A stretch of 64,000 bases of DNA, from assembly GCA_022496805.1 (NCBI GenBank), contig CM040090.1, positions 6,566,001 to 6,630,000 on the forward strand, written 5' to 3'. This DNA comes from Pohlia nutans (lineage: Eukaryota; Streptophyta; Bryopsida; Bryales; Mniaceae). A program made the translations under genes and the position numbers. The stretch's first letter is position 1, and every line of letters begins with the position of its first letter. The notes under the pieces are model-generated. The model made no database searches. It saw only the letters and a list, made by a program, of their open reading frames with translations, and had not been told where the DNA came from. Below are positions 1 to 10,964 of this stretch, piece after piece.

Positions 1-479
1 TCCGCGCGCGCGGACCCTCCCTGCCCGGAATAACCGGAGAAAAAAAAAAAAAAAAAAAAAAAACTTTTTTTTTTTTTTTTTTTTTTTGTTTGTTTTTTTT
101 ACTTCCGGGCCTGGAATGGATTCAGCCTGCTCCCTGATTTTTATTTCTTTTTAAAAGAATTATCATTTAAACTTCAAAAATGGTAAGGTGAAGAAAAAAA
201 GGAAGACAAGTGGAAGACTAGAAGAAAAAGAAGGAAGACAAGAAAGAAGATTTTTTTTAAAACAAGATAAAAGAAAAAGAAAAGATAAAGATAAAAGATA
301 AAAGATAAAGATAAGGATAGAAAATAAAATAAATAATTGTTTCTTTACAATGAAGAGATTGTAGAAAGACAAAAATCCTTGTTTTTTACAAAAATTTTCA
401 AACAAATTTTTTTAAAGCCAAGTTTGCTCATGAAATGAGTGCACTTGGCCAAGTGCAAAATTAGGGAATTGGGTGTTAA
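1..479. other. Low-complexity region with poly(A)/poly(T) foldback
   Basis: No gene is visible. At 24-110 a run of about 27 A is followed by a run of about 25 T, flanked by inverted GC-rich ends (cccgga near 24 and tccggg near 104), so the segment can fold on itself. The rest, up to 479, is purine-rich AAGA/GATAAA simple sequence. Confidence 0.5.
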
Positions 480-662
480 GGGAGAATCGTTTCACAACTT
501 CCAACTCTAAATAACTATTTTTGTGTGTATATTTTTGCCTTGAAATTTTTTATACATGTGATCAACATCATAAAGATCATGTGATAAAAATTTCATATTG
601 ACATAACAGATTCTCAGCCCTAGGGAGGCTGTCAAAGTTGGAAGTTGTGAAACGATTCTCCC
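480..662. repeat. Inverted repeat with 26-bp perfect arms
   Basis: Positions 480-505 and 637-662 are exact reverse complements (arm begins gggagaatcgtttcacaac), separated by about 131 bp. Sequences related to the right arm (gtcaaagttgg) recur at 824-846 and 998-1015 and again in the long inverted repeat at 55375-56935, so this belongs to a dispersed family. Confidence 0.7.
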
Positions 663-1571
663 CTTTGTTTCTCACATACAACTTCACCTGTTGGTAGATT
701 TGGAATATCATTTTTTTGTGGGTCTTTTGGACTTGAATTTTTTCACATGTGTGAACAACATAAAGATATTCCTACTCCAAAAATTCCGTGTGAAAAAAAA
801 AATTCTTCAATCCTTGGGAGGGTGTCAAAGTTGGCAGCTGTGAAACATTTCTTACAGCTACCCTTGTCAGTAAATCTTGAATATCTTTTTTTGTATCAAT
901 CTTCTAGCTTTGAAATTTGGCACACATATTGTCAACATAACAATGATTTTGTGTCTAAAATTTCATGTATGAATAACAATTTTCCAACGCTCGGGAGGGT
1001 GTCAAAGTTGGCAGCAGTGTGGGCACTATCCCTGGAATTGCACAAGGTGCCAATTTTGGTGTCACCCCACTGTACATAACCATGACTATGACTCCATTCC
1101 AGGCACATGGGAAAGAATATTTTGCAAAACCTTATAGCTTACAATCATATTTTTGATAGAATTTCTTCATATTTTGGTGTTCTCTTCACAAAATTTGGCT
1201 ATCTGTACAAAAATTACAGAAAAAATCTAGCAAAAAATTTCAATTGTTTTTCCTTAACAGAAAGAGAAATGCCATATTTTGTAAAGAAATCTAGCGAAAT
1301 ATATAAAAAAAAAATGTTGCTCATAATCCCTACTGGTAGCATAGTACACCATTAACACGTTGGAGAAAGTCAACCCTATAAAGCGACTAGTCAACTTCCC
1401 ATTATATTTGCTCTTTTCATACCCTTAAGTGACTGAATGACCATTTTATGACTGTTGCCCTTTTTTTTCAAGTGCGCACGATGAAAAAATATTTTTATAA
1501 AAATTGAAAGATATTTTCACATAGAAAATCAAGTCTGCTTTCCAACTCAGTTTGAATCATGATAGTTTGAG
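663..1571. repeat. Diverged tandem copies of the 'gtcaaagttggcag' family
   Basis: Two further diverged copies of the 480-662 unit follow (about 664-860 and 861-1030), each ending in a gggaggntgtcaaagttgg block. 1030-1571 is AT-rich with no recognisable gene; short open frames here are low complexity. Confidence 0.45.
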
Positions 1572-2516
1572 TTAACCCCTAAAGGCCCTTAAAAGCCAAA
1601 ATGGCTTTTTGCTGTTTCGGCCAGCCTAGATGACGGGTTTAACTTTAGTATTTTGGGTTAAAATTTGGTGTGGGTGTGGTAATACATACATACTATATGT
1701 GGTAAAATTTGGGCAGCCAAATTCAAGTTTTAGAATTTTATTATGCAAAATTTTGTTTTCAAGTCCAACTGGGGCAGCAAAAAAAAAAAAAAGTTAGTGT
1801 TTTTTTGAATTTTTTTTTGGAAATATGTTTATAATAATACTACTACACACATTTAAAAAAAATCCAAGTTAAAAGTTTTAACAATTTTACATGGGCAGCC
1901 TACAAAATTTACAAGAGCAAGCTTCAAAGTTTTTTGTAATTTTACATTTTTTTCTTTCAAAAATTGTCAAACATTGAGATTTAGGAATTTTTTGATTTTT
2001 TTTTTTCTAAAATTCACAAACTCATAGATGTAACTTTTCACCGTTCACTTTTTTACTAAACCCAAAACCTTTAACGTTATTCAAGTTTTACCATATTGTG
2101 GTTTTTGAACCTTCTTCTGGAAAATAATTTGCATGAAGGCCAAAAAAGCATAATGAGTCTCTAAAACTTTGCATGGAGGTGCCTAACTTAGTTACCTACA
2201 TGGAAAAAAATATGAGCAAAATGTTTGGGGTAATAATCATCAAGTCCCCCTTTGCACCATTTAGACTATGCCTTTTGGGTAAAGCCCAAAAAAACTTTTG
2301 AATCAACTTTCAATGTTATAAACTCACAAATGGTAAAGATCCAACGGTTGAAATTTAACATGGTGTTAGTGCAAGTAGTTGGGTTGAAGATCTTACGGTT
2401 GGAAGTACAAAAAAAGTTAAAACATATTGAAACATACATCAACTTCCACAAGGTGCTCAAAAATCACAGTTTTTGGTTTTGGAGGTCCCAAAACACCTTG
2501 GGCCTTTGGGGGTTAA
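1572..2516. mobile_element. TTAA-flanked non-coding element, copy A
   Basis: The left end TTAACCCCTAAAGGCCC (1572-1588) is repeated in inverted form at 2500-2516 with one mismatch. Both ends carry TTAA. No coding frame spans it; the inside is AT-rich with poly(A)/poly(T) tracts. It belongs to the TTAA family described in the findings. TTAA duplication and CCCT-type ends resemble piggyBac-derived MITEs, but no transposase is present to prove it. Confidence 0.65.
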
Positions 2517-3208
2517 ACTCCACCGAGGAATTTAAAAAAAAAAAAAAAAAAAGACCTCAACATTGTCCAGGTTTTATAAAATTTACTATTTAGAGAAACT
2601 AATGATGTTCTCTCTTTGAAAAAGATTTTTTAAAATTTTAGAATAGAATGTATAGTTTTAACCAATCATATCAAATTTCAAATTTTAAAAATAAAACTTC
2701 TATTTTGGTGAATATCAAATGGTAAATGCTTCTAAACTCATTAAATGGGTATCTATACTTTTATTTATTTAGTTATAACTAGTAGGTAACATCAAGAACA
2801 AAAACTTTACCGAAGGGGACCAGCGCTTATACTGTACTGAAGTCTCGGCCGCTCGGTCGGGCAATTTTGGCAAAAACTCAAGGGTCACAGAGGTAAAATT
2901 TGATTGTATAGATAATTACTAAACACCATGCTTCTTATATTCTCTTTTGAACCAAACTCCATCAAAGTTGTAGAAGTAATATTATATGACACATCTAACT
3001 TTTGTCCTTACTCCCTTTGTCATTTAGGGGTTAATGGGTGAATGTGTGAGTGATTTGGTGAATGAATTGTTTCAAATTTTACCACTATTCTAAACTTGAA
3101 AGAAAGATCAGAAAGAAGGAGATGTGTGAAAGAGAAACCATTTGACTTGGTGATCATTACCAAGACAAATTTTAAGTTTATATCCAACAATCATCCAACT
3201 ACTAGATT
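2517..3208. other. AT-rich region with an orphan TTAA-family right end
   Basis: No gene is visible. At 3022-3034 atttaggggttaa matches the right end of the TTAA family but no clear left partner was found, so it may be a solo or rearranged copy. Confidence 0.4.
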
Positions 3209-3500
3209 TTGGTTACTTTTTGTTTTTGTTATTGGTCATCAGAGTGTCTATTCTTGAAAGAGTGTAGTCTTGTACCAATCATCGTTTTTTCTGGAGACAA
3301 GAAGTTGCTTGCAGCTCCTTCGCAGCTGCTTCCAAGCATCTGCCAACAACTTTTCTTCGCCAGGAAAAAAAAAAAAAAACGCTGTTACCAATGGCTCTTT
3401 GTTTGGTGGGCACAAACTCTTTTTCAAGACAAACAAACATTTTTTTTTCATGTCGGCCTCGAAAAAGCACCAAAGTATCTATTTATCTATCAAATTTCAA
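3209..3500 (+). mobile_element. 3' fragment of the LINE family, split by a small foldback MITE
   Basis: 3209-3275 and 3385-3500 match the last ~170 bp of the full-length LINE: the gtgtctattcttgaaag block, gtgggcac, caagacaaac, the cggcctcgaaaaag stem-loop and a tatctatttatctatc tail. Between them lies about 110 bp with inverted ends (cgttttttctgg near 3284; ccagg plus 15 A and cg near 3360), flanked by near-duplicates of gtaccaat/gttaccaat. This is a nested MITE inserted in an old LINE tail. Confidence 0.65.
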
Positions 3501-4177
3501 TTATGTCTCTTATAGTTGCGCTTTGTGTCTAGAGGCTTGTACAAAGTTTGTTTACAATGTTCTTATTGTGGCAAAGTTTTGGCTATCAAATCCAATAGTA
3601 AAATTAGAAAATTATCCTCTTTTCCCTATGATATGTCGTTGAGAAGAGGACGAAGTCTAGTTTCACGTTCATGCTCATAAGCATACAAATTTATATTCAG
3701 GCGGCATTGATTTCAGGAGGGGTTGCCAGTACACAATGTCATTTCTATGCAATACTATGAAAAATACAAAATATAATATTGCTTTGTGGCTCGAATCCCA
3801 ACAAGATATTTTAAAACATGTAGCATAAAATATTAAAAACTTGTCTTTTGATTCATACGATTGGATTCTAATTTTTGCAATCCTCAAAGCTCAATTTCTC
3901 CTTTCAACTGGACAGAACTCCAAAAAATTTCTGGTTTCTCTAAAACTGGTACGGGTTGTAAAGCGTTCACTTACAAACGTCAGGGTCCGCAACTCTTGCT
4001 GAATATTTGATTTTTGTGACAAAATGATACAAATATTCTTTGAGATAAAGATGAAGATTCTCTGTTTCACCATTAAAAAAATACTTTTTTTTGAAAAAAC
4101 AATTTCCTAAAATTTGCGCTTCACTTTTCAACAATCATGTTTTGCTGATCCTGACGACTGTGTACAATATTTGGGGT
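3501..4177. other. Gene-free AT-rich region
   Basis: No coding sequence, RNA gene or clear repeat boundary was recognised. Short open frames here have no recognisable domain. Confidence 0.3.
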
Positions 4178-4450
4178 AGTGATCTCAAAACTGGCTAAAA
4201 TTAGCTGGATTTCTACCCAAAAAATGGGGTTGCTAAACATACAAGGAAAGAAAATGAAAAGAAATTGAAATGTAGCGAGAATGCTCATCATGATATAAAT
4301 ATGTAGCAACTTCTTGAGGTGATATCCGTGGATATCATCATGGTATCACCTTAATATATCAAGGGTATTGCTGGATATTATAGAGATATCGTGAATATTG
4401 TATGCACTGGGTAGCAAAAGTAGATACCATTTATGTGGGAGGTCGCATAA
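4178..4450 (+). repeat. Dispersed repeat, copy 1 (pair with 62389-62669)
   Basis: The segment from gatctcaaaactggctaaaa to gggaggtcgcataa is present again in opposite orientation at 62389-62669, with moderate divergence and small indels. Shared landmarks include the gatatccgtggatatc palindrome and tatatcaagggtattgc. The copy at the other end of the window has inverted termini, suggesting a MITE. Confidence 0.7.
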
Positions 4451-4890
4451 GGTAGAGGGCTCATAATCCGTGCAGGACCAAAAACCGTGCATTAGGCCAA
4501 TCTTCTCAAAAAGAAGATTCTAGCCTTCAAGCCCACCCTCAAATGTACACCACAGCTTGATTGGTTTAAGGAACACCTATGACATCACCTTCCAAAATTC
4601 ATAACTAAATAAAGAAAAATTGGAAAATTTTGATTCCATCATCAATGCTCTCCAATAAAGTTTGCAAATTATACACTTACACACCTAATATGATAGACCA
4701 CCAAAATCTTAAACACCTTTTAACCATTTAGAGTGAACAAATAAGAGTATAGTAAAGCAAAACTCACGATATCTTCTTCAAAATTTGATGGACTTTAAGG
4801 ATAACTCTATTCTCCCAAAAAAACTCTTTTGAACTTGAGGAACTTGTTGAAACTGAAATTTGATCGGTTTATGAGCCCTCTACCTTAATG
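4451..4890. repeat. Diverged copy of the 32.2-32.4 kb repeat, containing an empty TTAA site
   Basis: 4680-4830 matches 32285-32400 (shared gtgaacaaataagagta and the segment ending gactttaa). At 4790-4808 it reads gactttaaggataactct, uninterrupted, where the copy at 32406 carries a TTAA element. It ends at the target-site duplication of the LINE. Confidence 0.6.
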
Positions 4891-4902
4891 TTCTAAATGT
4901 CA
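4891..4902. repeat. Left target-site duplication of the full-length LINE
   Basis: ttctaaatgtca here is identical to 16325-16336 at the other end of the element. The duplication fixes both boundaries and shows a target-primed insertion. Confidence 0.9.
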
Positions 4903-6062
4903 GACTTGCTCCGGGGCAAGGAGGAGCTTCTGAGCTCCGCACATTCCGGTGTCTTGTACCCCATGCCTTAGTCGCATTTCGACCCCTACGAGTAGCGATG
5001 GCCCTTCCGAAGACATTGCTGCCCCCAACACGGCGGGTTTTTAGTTTTCCCACTTACACAGCGCATGAACTGCCGTTCCTTTTTCTCTTTTTTAACGCTC
5101 TTCTGGTGTTTTCACAACAAACACCCGATCAACAACTACAGATCTCATGCGTAAGCTCCAGTGTGTGCCACGAAGCAGTAACGACGTACACCGCGTGACC
5201 TGACAGTGGGAAAACTCACCCCCGAGCCAACCAGTACGAGTACCAGAATCTCACTAGCGGCTGCAGGCCCCCAGATGGCCACAAGGCGAAATGGAAGTCA
5301 CGATACCAACAAGACTCCCAGTACATTTGTGTCCCATTCCCAACTCTGCACCTCCAGACCGCACAATCACTCGAACTCACACACGACACCCACACAGAAC
5401 ACGCACTCAAATATGCACACCCTCACACACTCCTCACACAAATTCCACACATCTCTCCCCAACTCGTCATAACTGACTTCCACACACACCCACTGCTCCC
5501 AATCTCACATCACACAACCTTCCCACAAATCTCAAGCAAAACTCAAAATACCGCAACCCACGCGCAGCTCACACACACCTCCGATAGCTCCCATCTTCAC
5601 AAAACTAGCCAAACACTGTTCACCAGATTATACACCCGGCTCCCAACACAGTCAACGCACCGGCTGCCTACTTGGTCATGCTCATCAACACCGACATACT
5701 CAATCTCACCCACCACGATCTCATTACCACAGTCGTCCCACTACCCTTTTTTAGCACAAAATTACTACCCACATCACCAAAAATCACAACTACCCCCCCA
5801 CCGTACTCACACCAAAATCCAGCCTTTATTTTGATCACACCCACTCAAATGGAAACACAGAATACAAATACTACACTCACCACCGTACAAGTCCCACAAG
5901 CAATTCAGGTATGACCCCCACACAACTCCTTTGCTTACGGTCCCATGGTTTTTGAACTTACCTCCATTCTCAACTCAATTTCCTGCACCTAACTTCCCAC
6001 TTCTGTCTACAGAACACCTGCATATCGTACTTCACCACCGCAACACACTCTCCAGCACTCAA
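4903..6062 (+). other. LINE 5' leader
   Basis: Sequence between the left target-site duplication and the first in-frame ATG of ORF1 (6063). It begins GC-rich (ctccggggcaagg), then becomes strongly C/A-rich with cacaca stretches. Short open frames at 4998-5198 and 5206-5472 have ATG starts but no recognisable domain; they could act as upstream ORFs. An internal promoter is expected for this element type, but I see no specific motif. Confidence 0.55.
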
Positions 6063-8174
6063 ATGGCACCTTCGGAGAAATCCAGCGACTCTCGCCGATC
6101 ACAGAAGTCCCTCAAATCATCCGGAACCGGCACCAAGAAGAAAAAGATTGTCATCCGTATGGAGTCCCTGGCGCTGCACAACCTCTTACACCCCACACCG
6201 GAAGACGATGGACCGATCGCAATCCGTGACTTTCCAAAAGGATGCACCCCGCTCCCACAACGTTCGCCCAGCAGGAAAGGTTCAGTCTCCTCACCAAAGC
6301 GACCTAGGCGCCGACTGATCATCAACGACACCCCCGAAGATGAAGCACTCACATCGCCTGGCTCATCTGACCACAACTCAGAAGCCCGAACGTCAGTTCC
6401 TCATGACCGACCTCCCCTGCATAATGCTTCCCATGACGAACTATCAGAACTGCCAGGCAGCATGGACGACGATGACAACCTCATCATCACGTCCACACTT
6501 GCCGCAGCTCTGCTCGCCCAGAATGCTCCCCCAGCAACTACAGAAACTCCAATGCCCCCAGGTGAACCTGATCAATTCCTCCCTTTTTTGTGGTATTCAT
6601 TTTCAGTTCATGAGGCTCTTAACTCGCAAACCAACCAGCCCCCTACTCTCCCTTTTACAGCTGAATATCTAGCTTCGCAAAACACACCTGAAACCGAAAT
6701 ACAAGAGTATTTCAATTGCCGCCATGCATTCCCCCACGTAGCCCAACAGTTATTCCCAGCTTCCAGACCTGACAGTTTAGCGGGCCAGTATTACCACCTC
6801 ACTCAAATCCCCCACAACTCTGACATAGATCCCTCAACAGGCCTATCTCACACCTATCAGGTCACCATTAGATTTGATAGTCACTACCATAACATGTCCA
6901 AGCAAGAGGTACAACTAGCCGCGCATAGTAGGCTAGAAACCATGAGAATCCCATTAGCTAGCAGATTTAGAGAACCGATTGCCGCACTTGTCACGCAACA
7001 AAACTCTGGTTGGTTAGGATTCATCAAACTTGACCTCCTAAACCTTTCCACTGATGGCATCGCTTTACTCAAAGGCCATAGACTTTTTACCATGCAAATG
7101 CAAAACGGTGAATACGTCATTGGAAAAGCCGAGAAAGGCTTTGAATTTCTCTCCACCGCTAGCAATAGACGCCTCAAACTCCAAAGCGCCATACTAGGGC
7201 AATTCAACTCTCGACAACTCCTCCGAGAGTTAATTAGACTAGGTTACACTTCAAGGCACAACCTAGAGATCATAGGAGTAGCCAAACGCACAATAGAGCA
7301 AACTTCCGCAGAAATTACCGTAGCCTCCGAGCACACAAAAAACTACATGCTACATCACCCTCTTATTGTCAATGGCGACCGCATTGCAGTCACCATTCCT
7401 CCCCTACCTTCCTCCCAAAACACTCCAGGAGCTGCACTAACTACCATGCTTATTGTCAAGAACCTCCCCCTTCAATACTCACAGGTCCAAGTTACCCTCG
7501 CACTACAACGCCTCCTCAGCCCACGCAATGTGGTCTCTATTTCCTACTCTGATGCGGACAATGACACCATCGGCCGACACGAAGGATCTGCACTCATTCG
7601 TTGTTTAAACGCTGCCGTTTACACTTACTGGAGCAACAAAAGGGCAGTTCCTTTTTTGGGCAAATTCATAGACTTCATCCCTCACCGACGGAGCATCTCA
7701 GGTGCCAACCCCAACGAAGAGTCCCGCGCTCAAGACGCCCGGCCCACTCGTGAGATTCTGGCTGAAGAAATCACCGCATTGAAGAATCAATTCACACAAG
7801 GCCCATCAATCACACAGATTGAAGACACTATAAAAGGAGTTGAAGCACGCATCGAAGCAAGACTCGAAGGCCTACGCGACAACATTAATTTTCACACCAC
7901 ACACAAGATTGCAGAAGCCACCACCTCAAGCATCAGCCGTCAAGAGCCTCACTGGCACTGCCAACCACCGAGAGCCTCACTGCCCACCACCGAGAGCCTC
8001 ACTGGCACTGCCAACCTGGACCACATCGACCTTCACTGCCACTGCCAGCTCCCCAACTGCAGTCCCGGAAGTAACACAGCAGCCCGTGCCACGCATACAC
8101 AGCCAGATGACCCAGCAGACATGGCCTCTTTACAACACACTCCGCCCCCTTGCCACGTCAACACGATACCCTAA
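6063..8174 (+). CDS. LINE ORF1 protein with RRM-like domain
   Basis: 703 codons from ATG 6063; the open frame runs upstream to 5931, but only non-ATG starts lie there. The N-terminus is basic and disordered (KKKK near residue 20, many S/P/R). At about residues 462-545 an RRM-like fold is suggested by LIVKNLPLQY (RNP2-like) and HEGSALIRCLN (RNP1-like), followed by a predicted coiled coil (about residues 560-620, ITALKNQF...IEARLEGLRDN). ORF1 proteins of this kind bind element RNA in the particle. The last 80 residues run over a local duplication (7946-8015, unit gagcctcactggcactgcc), which may have altered the C-terminus. No intact CCHC knuckles were seen. Assignment to ORF1 rests on position and RRM; the family is otherwise unfamiliar. 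Confidence 0.7.
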   Translation: MAPSEKSSDSRRSQKSLKSSGTGTKKKKIVIRMESLALHNLLHPTPEDDGPIAIRDFPKGCTPLPQRSPSRKGSVSSPKRPRRRLIINDTPEDEALTSPGSSDHNSEARTSVPHDRPPLHNASHDELSELPGSMDDDDNLIITSTLAAALLAQNAPPATTETPMPPGEPDQFLPFLWYSFSVHEALNSQTNQPPTLPFTAEYLASQNTPETEIQEYFNCRHAFPHVAQQLFPASRPDSLAGQYYHLTQIPHNSDIDPSTGLSHTYQVTIRFDSHYHNMSKQEVQLAAHSRLETMRIPLASRFREPIAALVTQQNSGWLGFIKLDLLNLSTDGIALLKGHRLFTMQMQNGEYVIGKAEKGFEFLSTASNRRLKLQSAILGQFNSRQLLRELIRLGYTSRHNLEIIGVAKRTIEQTSAEITVASEHTKNYMLHHPLIVNGDRIAVTIPPLPSSQNTPGAALTTMLIVKNLPLQYSQVQVTLALQRLLSPRNVVSISYSDADNDTIGRHEGSALIRCLNAAVYTYWSNKRAVPFLGKFIDFIPHRRSISGANPNEESRAQDARPTREILAEEITALKNQFTQGPSITQIEDTIKGVEARIEARLEGLRDNINFHTTHKIAEATTSSISRQEPHWHCQPPRASLPTTESLTGTANLDHIDLHCHCQLPNCSPGSNTAARATHTQPDDPADMASLQHTPPPCHVNTIP
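7946..8015 (+). repeat. Short tandem duplication at the end of ORF1
   Basis: gagcctcactggcactgcc occurs at about 7947 and again near 7995, with a shortened copy between (gagcctcactgcccaccacc). The repeats sit where ORF1 and the next frame overlap, so they may reflect a local duplication that changed the ORF junction. Confidence 0.6.
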
Positions 8175-8199
8175 CCCACCACCCCAGAACTCTGTCTCC

Positions 8200-9474
8200 A
8201 TGCTGCACCTTCTCTACTCTCCTTACTGGTTGCACCACTCCTCTACCACACCTTACACACCCTACCATCTGAAAAAATTACACAAAACATCATACACACA
8301 CATAACTTTCCCATGCATCTCCCACCACAAAAAGAATAATAAAAAACATAATAATACAAACCATCCACACCCATACCCCTCATACAAAATTCCACACATC
8401 CATCTAACTTACAAACAAACACAATACCACACCCTCAACTTCCTCCACAAAAATTACCTCCCTCCACTCTCAAACCTCCTCAAAATACTCCTCAATACCA
8501 CACAAAACCCTAAGTGGTCTCAGCCTACCGGCCTCGACCAAACAACAAAACACTTCCCCTTCACAACACAATCCCACAACTACCACACTCAAACTTGCAC
8601 AAATCCTGACACTCAACCACAAAACCCACACACCCACTCCTTTCCCACAATCCACACAACAACAATGGAACACCCTATGCCCAACCTTTTTTCCCACATC
8701 AACATATACTTCCATAGTTACACCAAACTACACTTCTCCAAACCCAAAATAATCACTTATACAAACTCCTTTATTCCTAATAGACTACTCCTTCTTGCAT
8801 GTGAAGACATAGAACCCAACCCCGGCCCCATGCCAAACATCCTTCACACACATCCCGCATCACACCGCCGTCGCAACAAAACTTATTTTATACCATGCAC
8901 AATTAAATTACAACCAGAATACCAGCACTTAGCAAAAACCTTCTCACCCATCATAAAAACCACACACCCAAATCACCATAACACCATTAATGACTATCCC
9001 CACCTCACCCGATACATCCATCAAAATCCCCAATACCCACCATCACATATGTTATATGCATTTATCATTACTATAAGCCCAAAACTTGAAACATGTGATC
9101 ACCACCTCACACTAGTCTCACTTCCTAATTGGACAACGATACTTTTAGAAAGAATGTCACGACTTTCAAACCCCCCAGAAAGACATATAAACATTACACA
9201 CCCATACACCCTTTTTCTTAATACAAACGCACAACTCGTCGACCCACCCAACACCATTCACAAAGAATTGTATGAAACCCTATCCAATACCAATAACCCA
9301 ATGAACCTCCAAACACTACAACAAAAATTTCCATTTCTACCTAATACCTTGCTCACAGAAGCCATTAGATGCCATGAACCCATCCCCGAATACTCTCACC
9401 CCCCTCCGCTACCCGACATACCACCCCCCCTCCACAAAACCCCCCACACGCCTGCCCCAACACACACTTCATAA
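8200..9474 (+). CDS. LINE ORF2, N-terminal part with 2A motif
   Basis: The frame is open from 7840 to 9474, overlapping ORF1 in the +1 frame. The first ATG after the ORF1 stop (8172-8174) is 8200, 26 nt downstream; another in-frame ATG is at 8107 inside ORF1. At 8806-8829 it encodes DIEPNPGP preceded by RLLLLACE, the full signature of a 2A ribosome-skipping peptide. The protein would be released into an upstream part of about 209 residues and a downstream part beginning at the final proline. The residues between the 2A site and the endonuclease (about 215) are rich in H, T, P and N and show no domain I recognise. The frame ends at 9472-9474, four bases after the endonuclease reading frame begins in the -1 frame. 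Confidence 0.6.
   Translation: MLHLLYSPYWLHHSSTTPYTPYHLKKLHKTSYTHITFPCISHHKKNNKKHNNTNHPHPYPSYKIPHIHLTYKQTQYHTLNFLHKNYLPPLSNLLKILLNTTQNPKWSQPTGLDQTTKHFPFTTQSHNYHTQTCTNPDTQPQNPHTHSFPTIHTTTMEHPMPNLFSHINIYFHSYTKLHFSKPKIITYTNSFIPNRLLLLACEDIEPNPGPMPNILHTHPASHRRRNKTYFIPCTIKLQPEYQHLAKTFSPIIKTTHPNHHNTINDYPHLTRYIHQNPQYPPSHMLYAFIITISPKLETCDHHLTLVSLPNWTTILLERMSRLSNPPERHINITHPYTLFLNTNAQLVDPPNTIHKELYETLSNTNNPMNLQTLQQKFPFLPNTLLTEAIRCHEPIPEYSHPPPLPDIPPPLHKTPHTPAPTHTS
8782..8829 (+). other. 2A ribosome-skipping motif
   Basis: The codons read RLLLLACEDIEPNPGP, ending at the ccc codon 8827-8829. D-[VI]-E-x-N-P-G-P is the invariant core of 2A peptides, and a leucine-rich stretch before it is typical of 2A sites in animal and trypanosome non-LTR elements. 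Skipping would occur between the final G and P. I do not know of plant LINEs with this motif. Confidence 0.8.
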
Positions 9475-10964
9475 CATGGAATGCAGCATCCTTGAATACC
9501 GCTCTACCTAGCCTAAATCAACTCATCCCCACTACTTCCAACAAACCCGCAATCATCTTTATACAGGAAACAAAATTGACCGCCACAAAATCCACCAAAT
9601 ACATACAAAACTTATTCCCACAATATAAGCTAATTTTCAACAACACACACACGCTAACAAGATGTATGCAACAAAGAATGCCATACACACGAGCGCGAGG
9701 TGGCCTTCTAACACTTATCCACAAAGAATATGTATACCCCGGCAATATTACTAAAATCCCCACACCAGCAAACATATCCCCTTACCTACAAATAATAAAA
9801 ATCAACAACCACCCACTCCAACCTTGGCTCATACTACATATGTACATGCTGTCACACGAATCAGACACGCAATATATACCAATTATTCAACACACTATAA
9901 CTCAACAAATGACCCTTCATCCCAACTATGTCTACATTCTCTGTGGAGACTTCAACCGAGACATAGCCCTCATTGGTAGACAGCAAGAAACCCACTTAAA
10001 TCCCCCTCAACCAGAAGACATTGACTGGCGCACTTTCACAAACAATTTGCACCTAACATACACCCCCATAAATAGCTCCTTTTCACGACAAGGCGGCCAA
10101 AACTACAACCTCACTAGCTTAATTGATGGATTTTTTATCAACACACCCAACAATACTCTATACAACTCAACTATAAACCACAATCACCAACTAAACTCAG
10201 ACCACTCACCAGTTTCACTACATATACCACCAAATACCCTACTCACACGCCCAATCCCAAAACCCACCATACCCTTACCTAGACTCATGAATCCCATCCC
10301 TCAAGAAAACCTAGATAATTTCAAAACAAACTTTTTTGAAGAAAACGCACTCCAAATCAATGACATGATTACTATCCTCACAAACAATCACCTCACTGAA
10401 AATCAATGGAACACAGCATGCACAACCATGGACCACCTCACCCAACAAATATCAGCAGGAATCCAAAAAACCTGCAGCGCCCCCCCTTTACCTCAATTAA
10501 CACCACTCACGTCACAACAAGGGGGTTTTTTACCCAAAAAACTCCAAAAACAATGGAAAAGACACCTCTCCACATACCACATGCTTAGAAAAGCTATTTA
10601 TATCACAAATACCATACCTCAATGGCACAACCACCCATTAATACTAAATCTCCAAAACCATCCCCATATCCAAATCCCACCACCACCACTCCCAGAACAA
10701 AACAAACAAGAATGGATTACAACATTAGCAGACCTAGCCAAAACTGCTAACAAACAAGCACGTAAAATCACTACAAAATACACCCAAATATGTGTTAAAA
10801 AAGCTATCTCTAAGTATCGACTCCTATACGAAAAAAGCCCAAAGAAAATAAACAAGAAAGTATTCAAAAACCTAGAAACCCCACCACTAGACTGCATCAC
10901 AGACAGATCCAGTAATATATTAACAAACCCAGAAGACATTGCTCGCGAAATTCACATACAATAG
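9468..10964 (+). pseudogene. LINE polyprotein, APE-type endonuclease part
   Basis: The frame starts at FITWNAASLNTA (9468), the usual first strand of the APE/exonuclease III fold, with no ATG, so it must be fused to ORF2 by a -1 shift around 9436-9470 or by a lost base. Catalytic motifs are QETK (about 9564-9575), GDFNRD (9943-9960) and SDHSPV (about 10198-10215). Ref. N (WN) and the final SDH are present, so the nuclease site looks intact. The region from 10260 to 10960 links to the reverse transcriptase and is lysine-rich. An in-frame TAG at 10962-10964 interrupts it; the same frame continues directly beyond. Confidence 0.75.

Noticed and set aside
747..1355. Open frames of 110 and 82 codons on the plus strand
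   Set aside because: They run through dispersed repeats and AT-rich sequence and show no domain or splice context.
1572..3034. A single 1.46-kb TTAA element from 1572 to 3034
   Set aside because: The end at 2516 matches the left end over 17 bp with one mismatch, better than the end at 3034, so 1572-2516 was preferred.
3209..3642. Overlapping open frames in several frames on both strands
   Set aside because: They lie in a LINE 3' relic with an inserted MITE and poly(A); no protein similarity.
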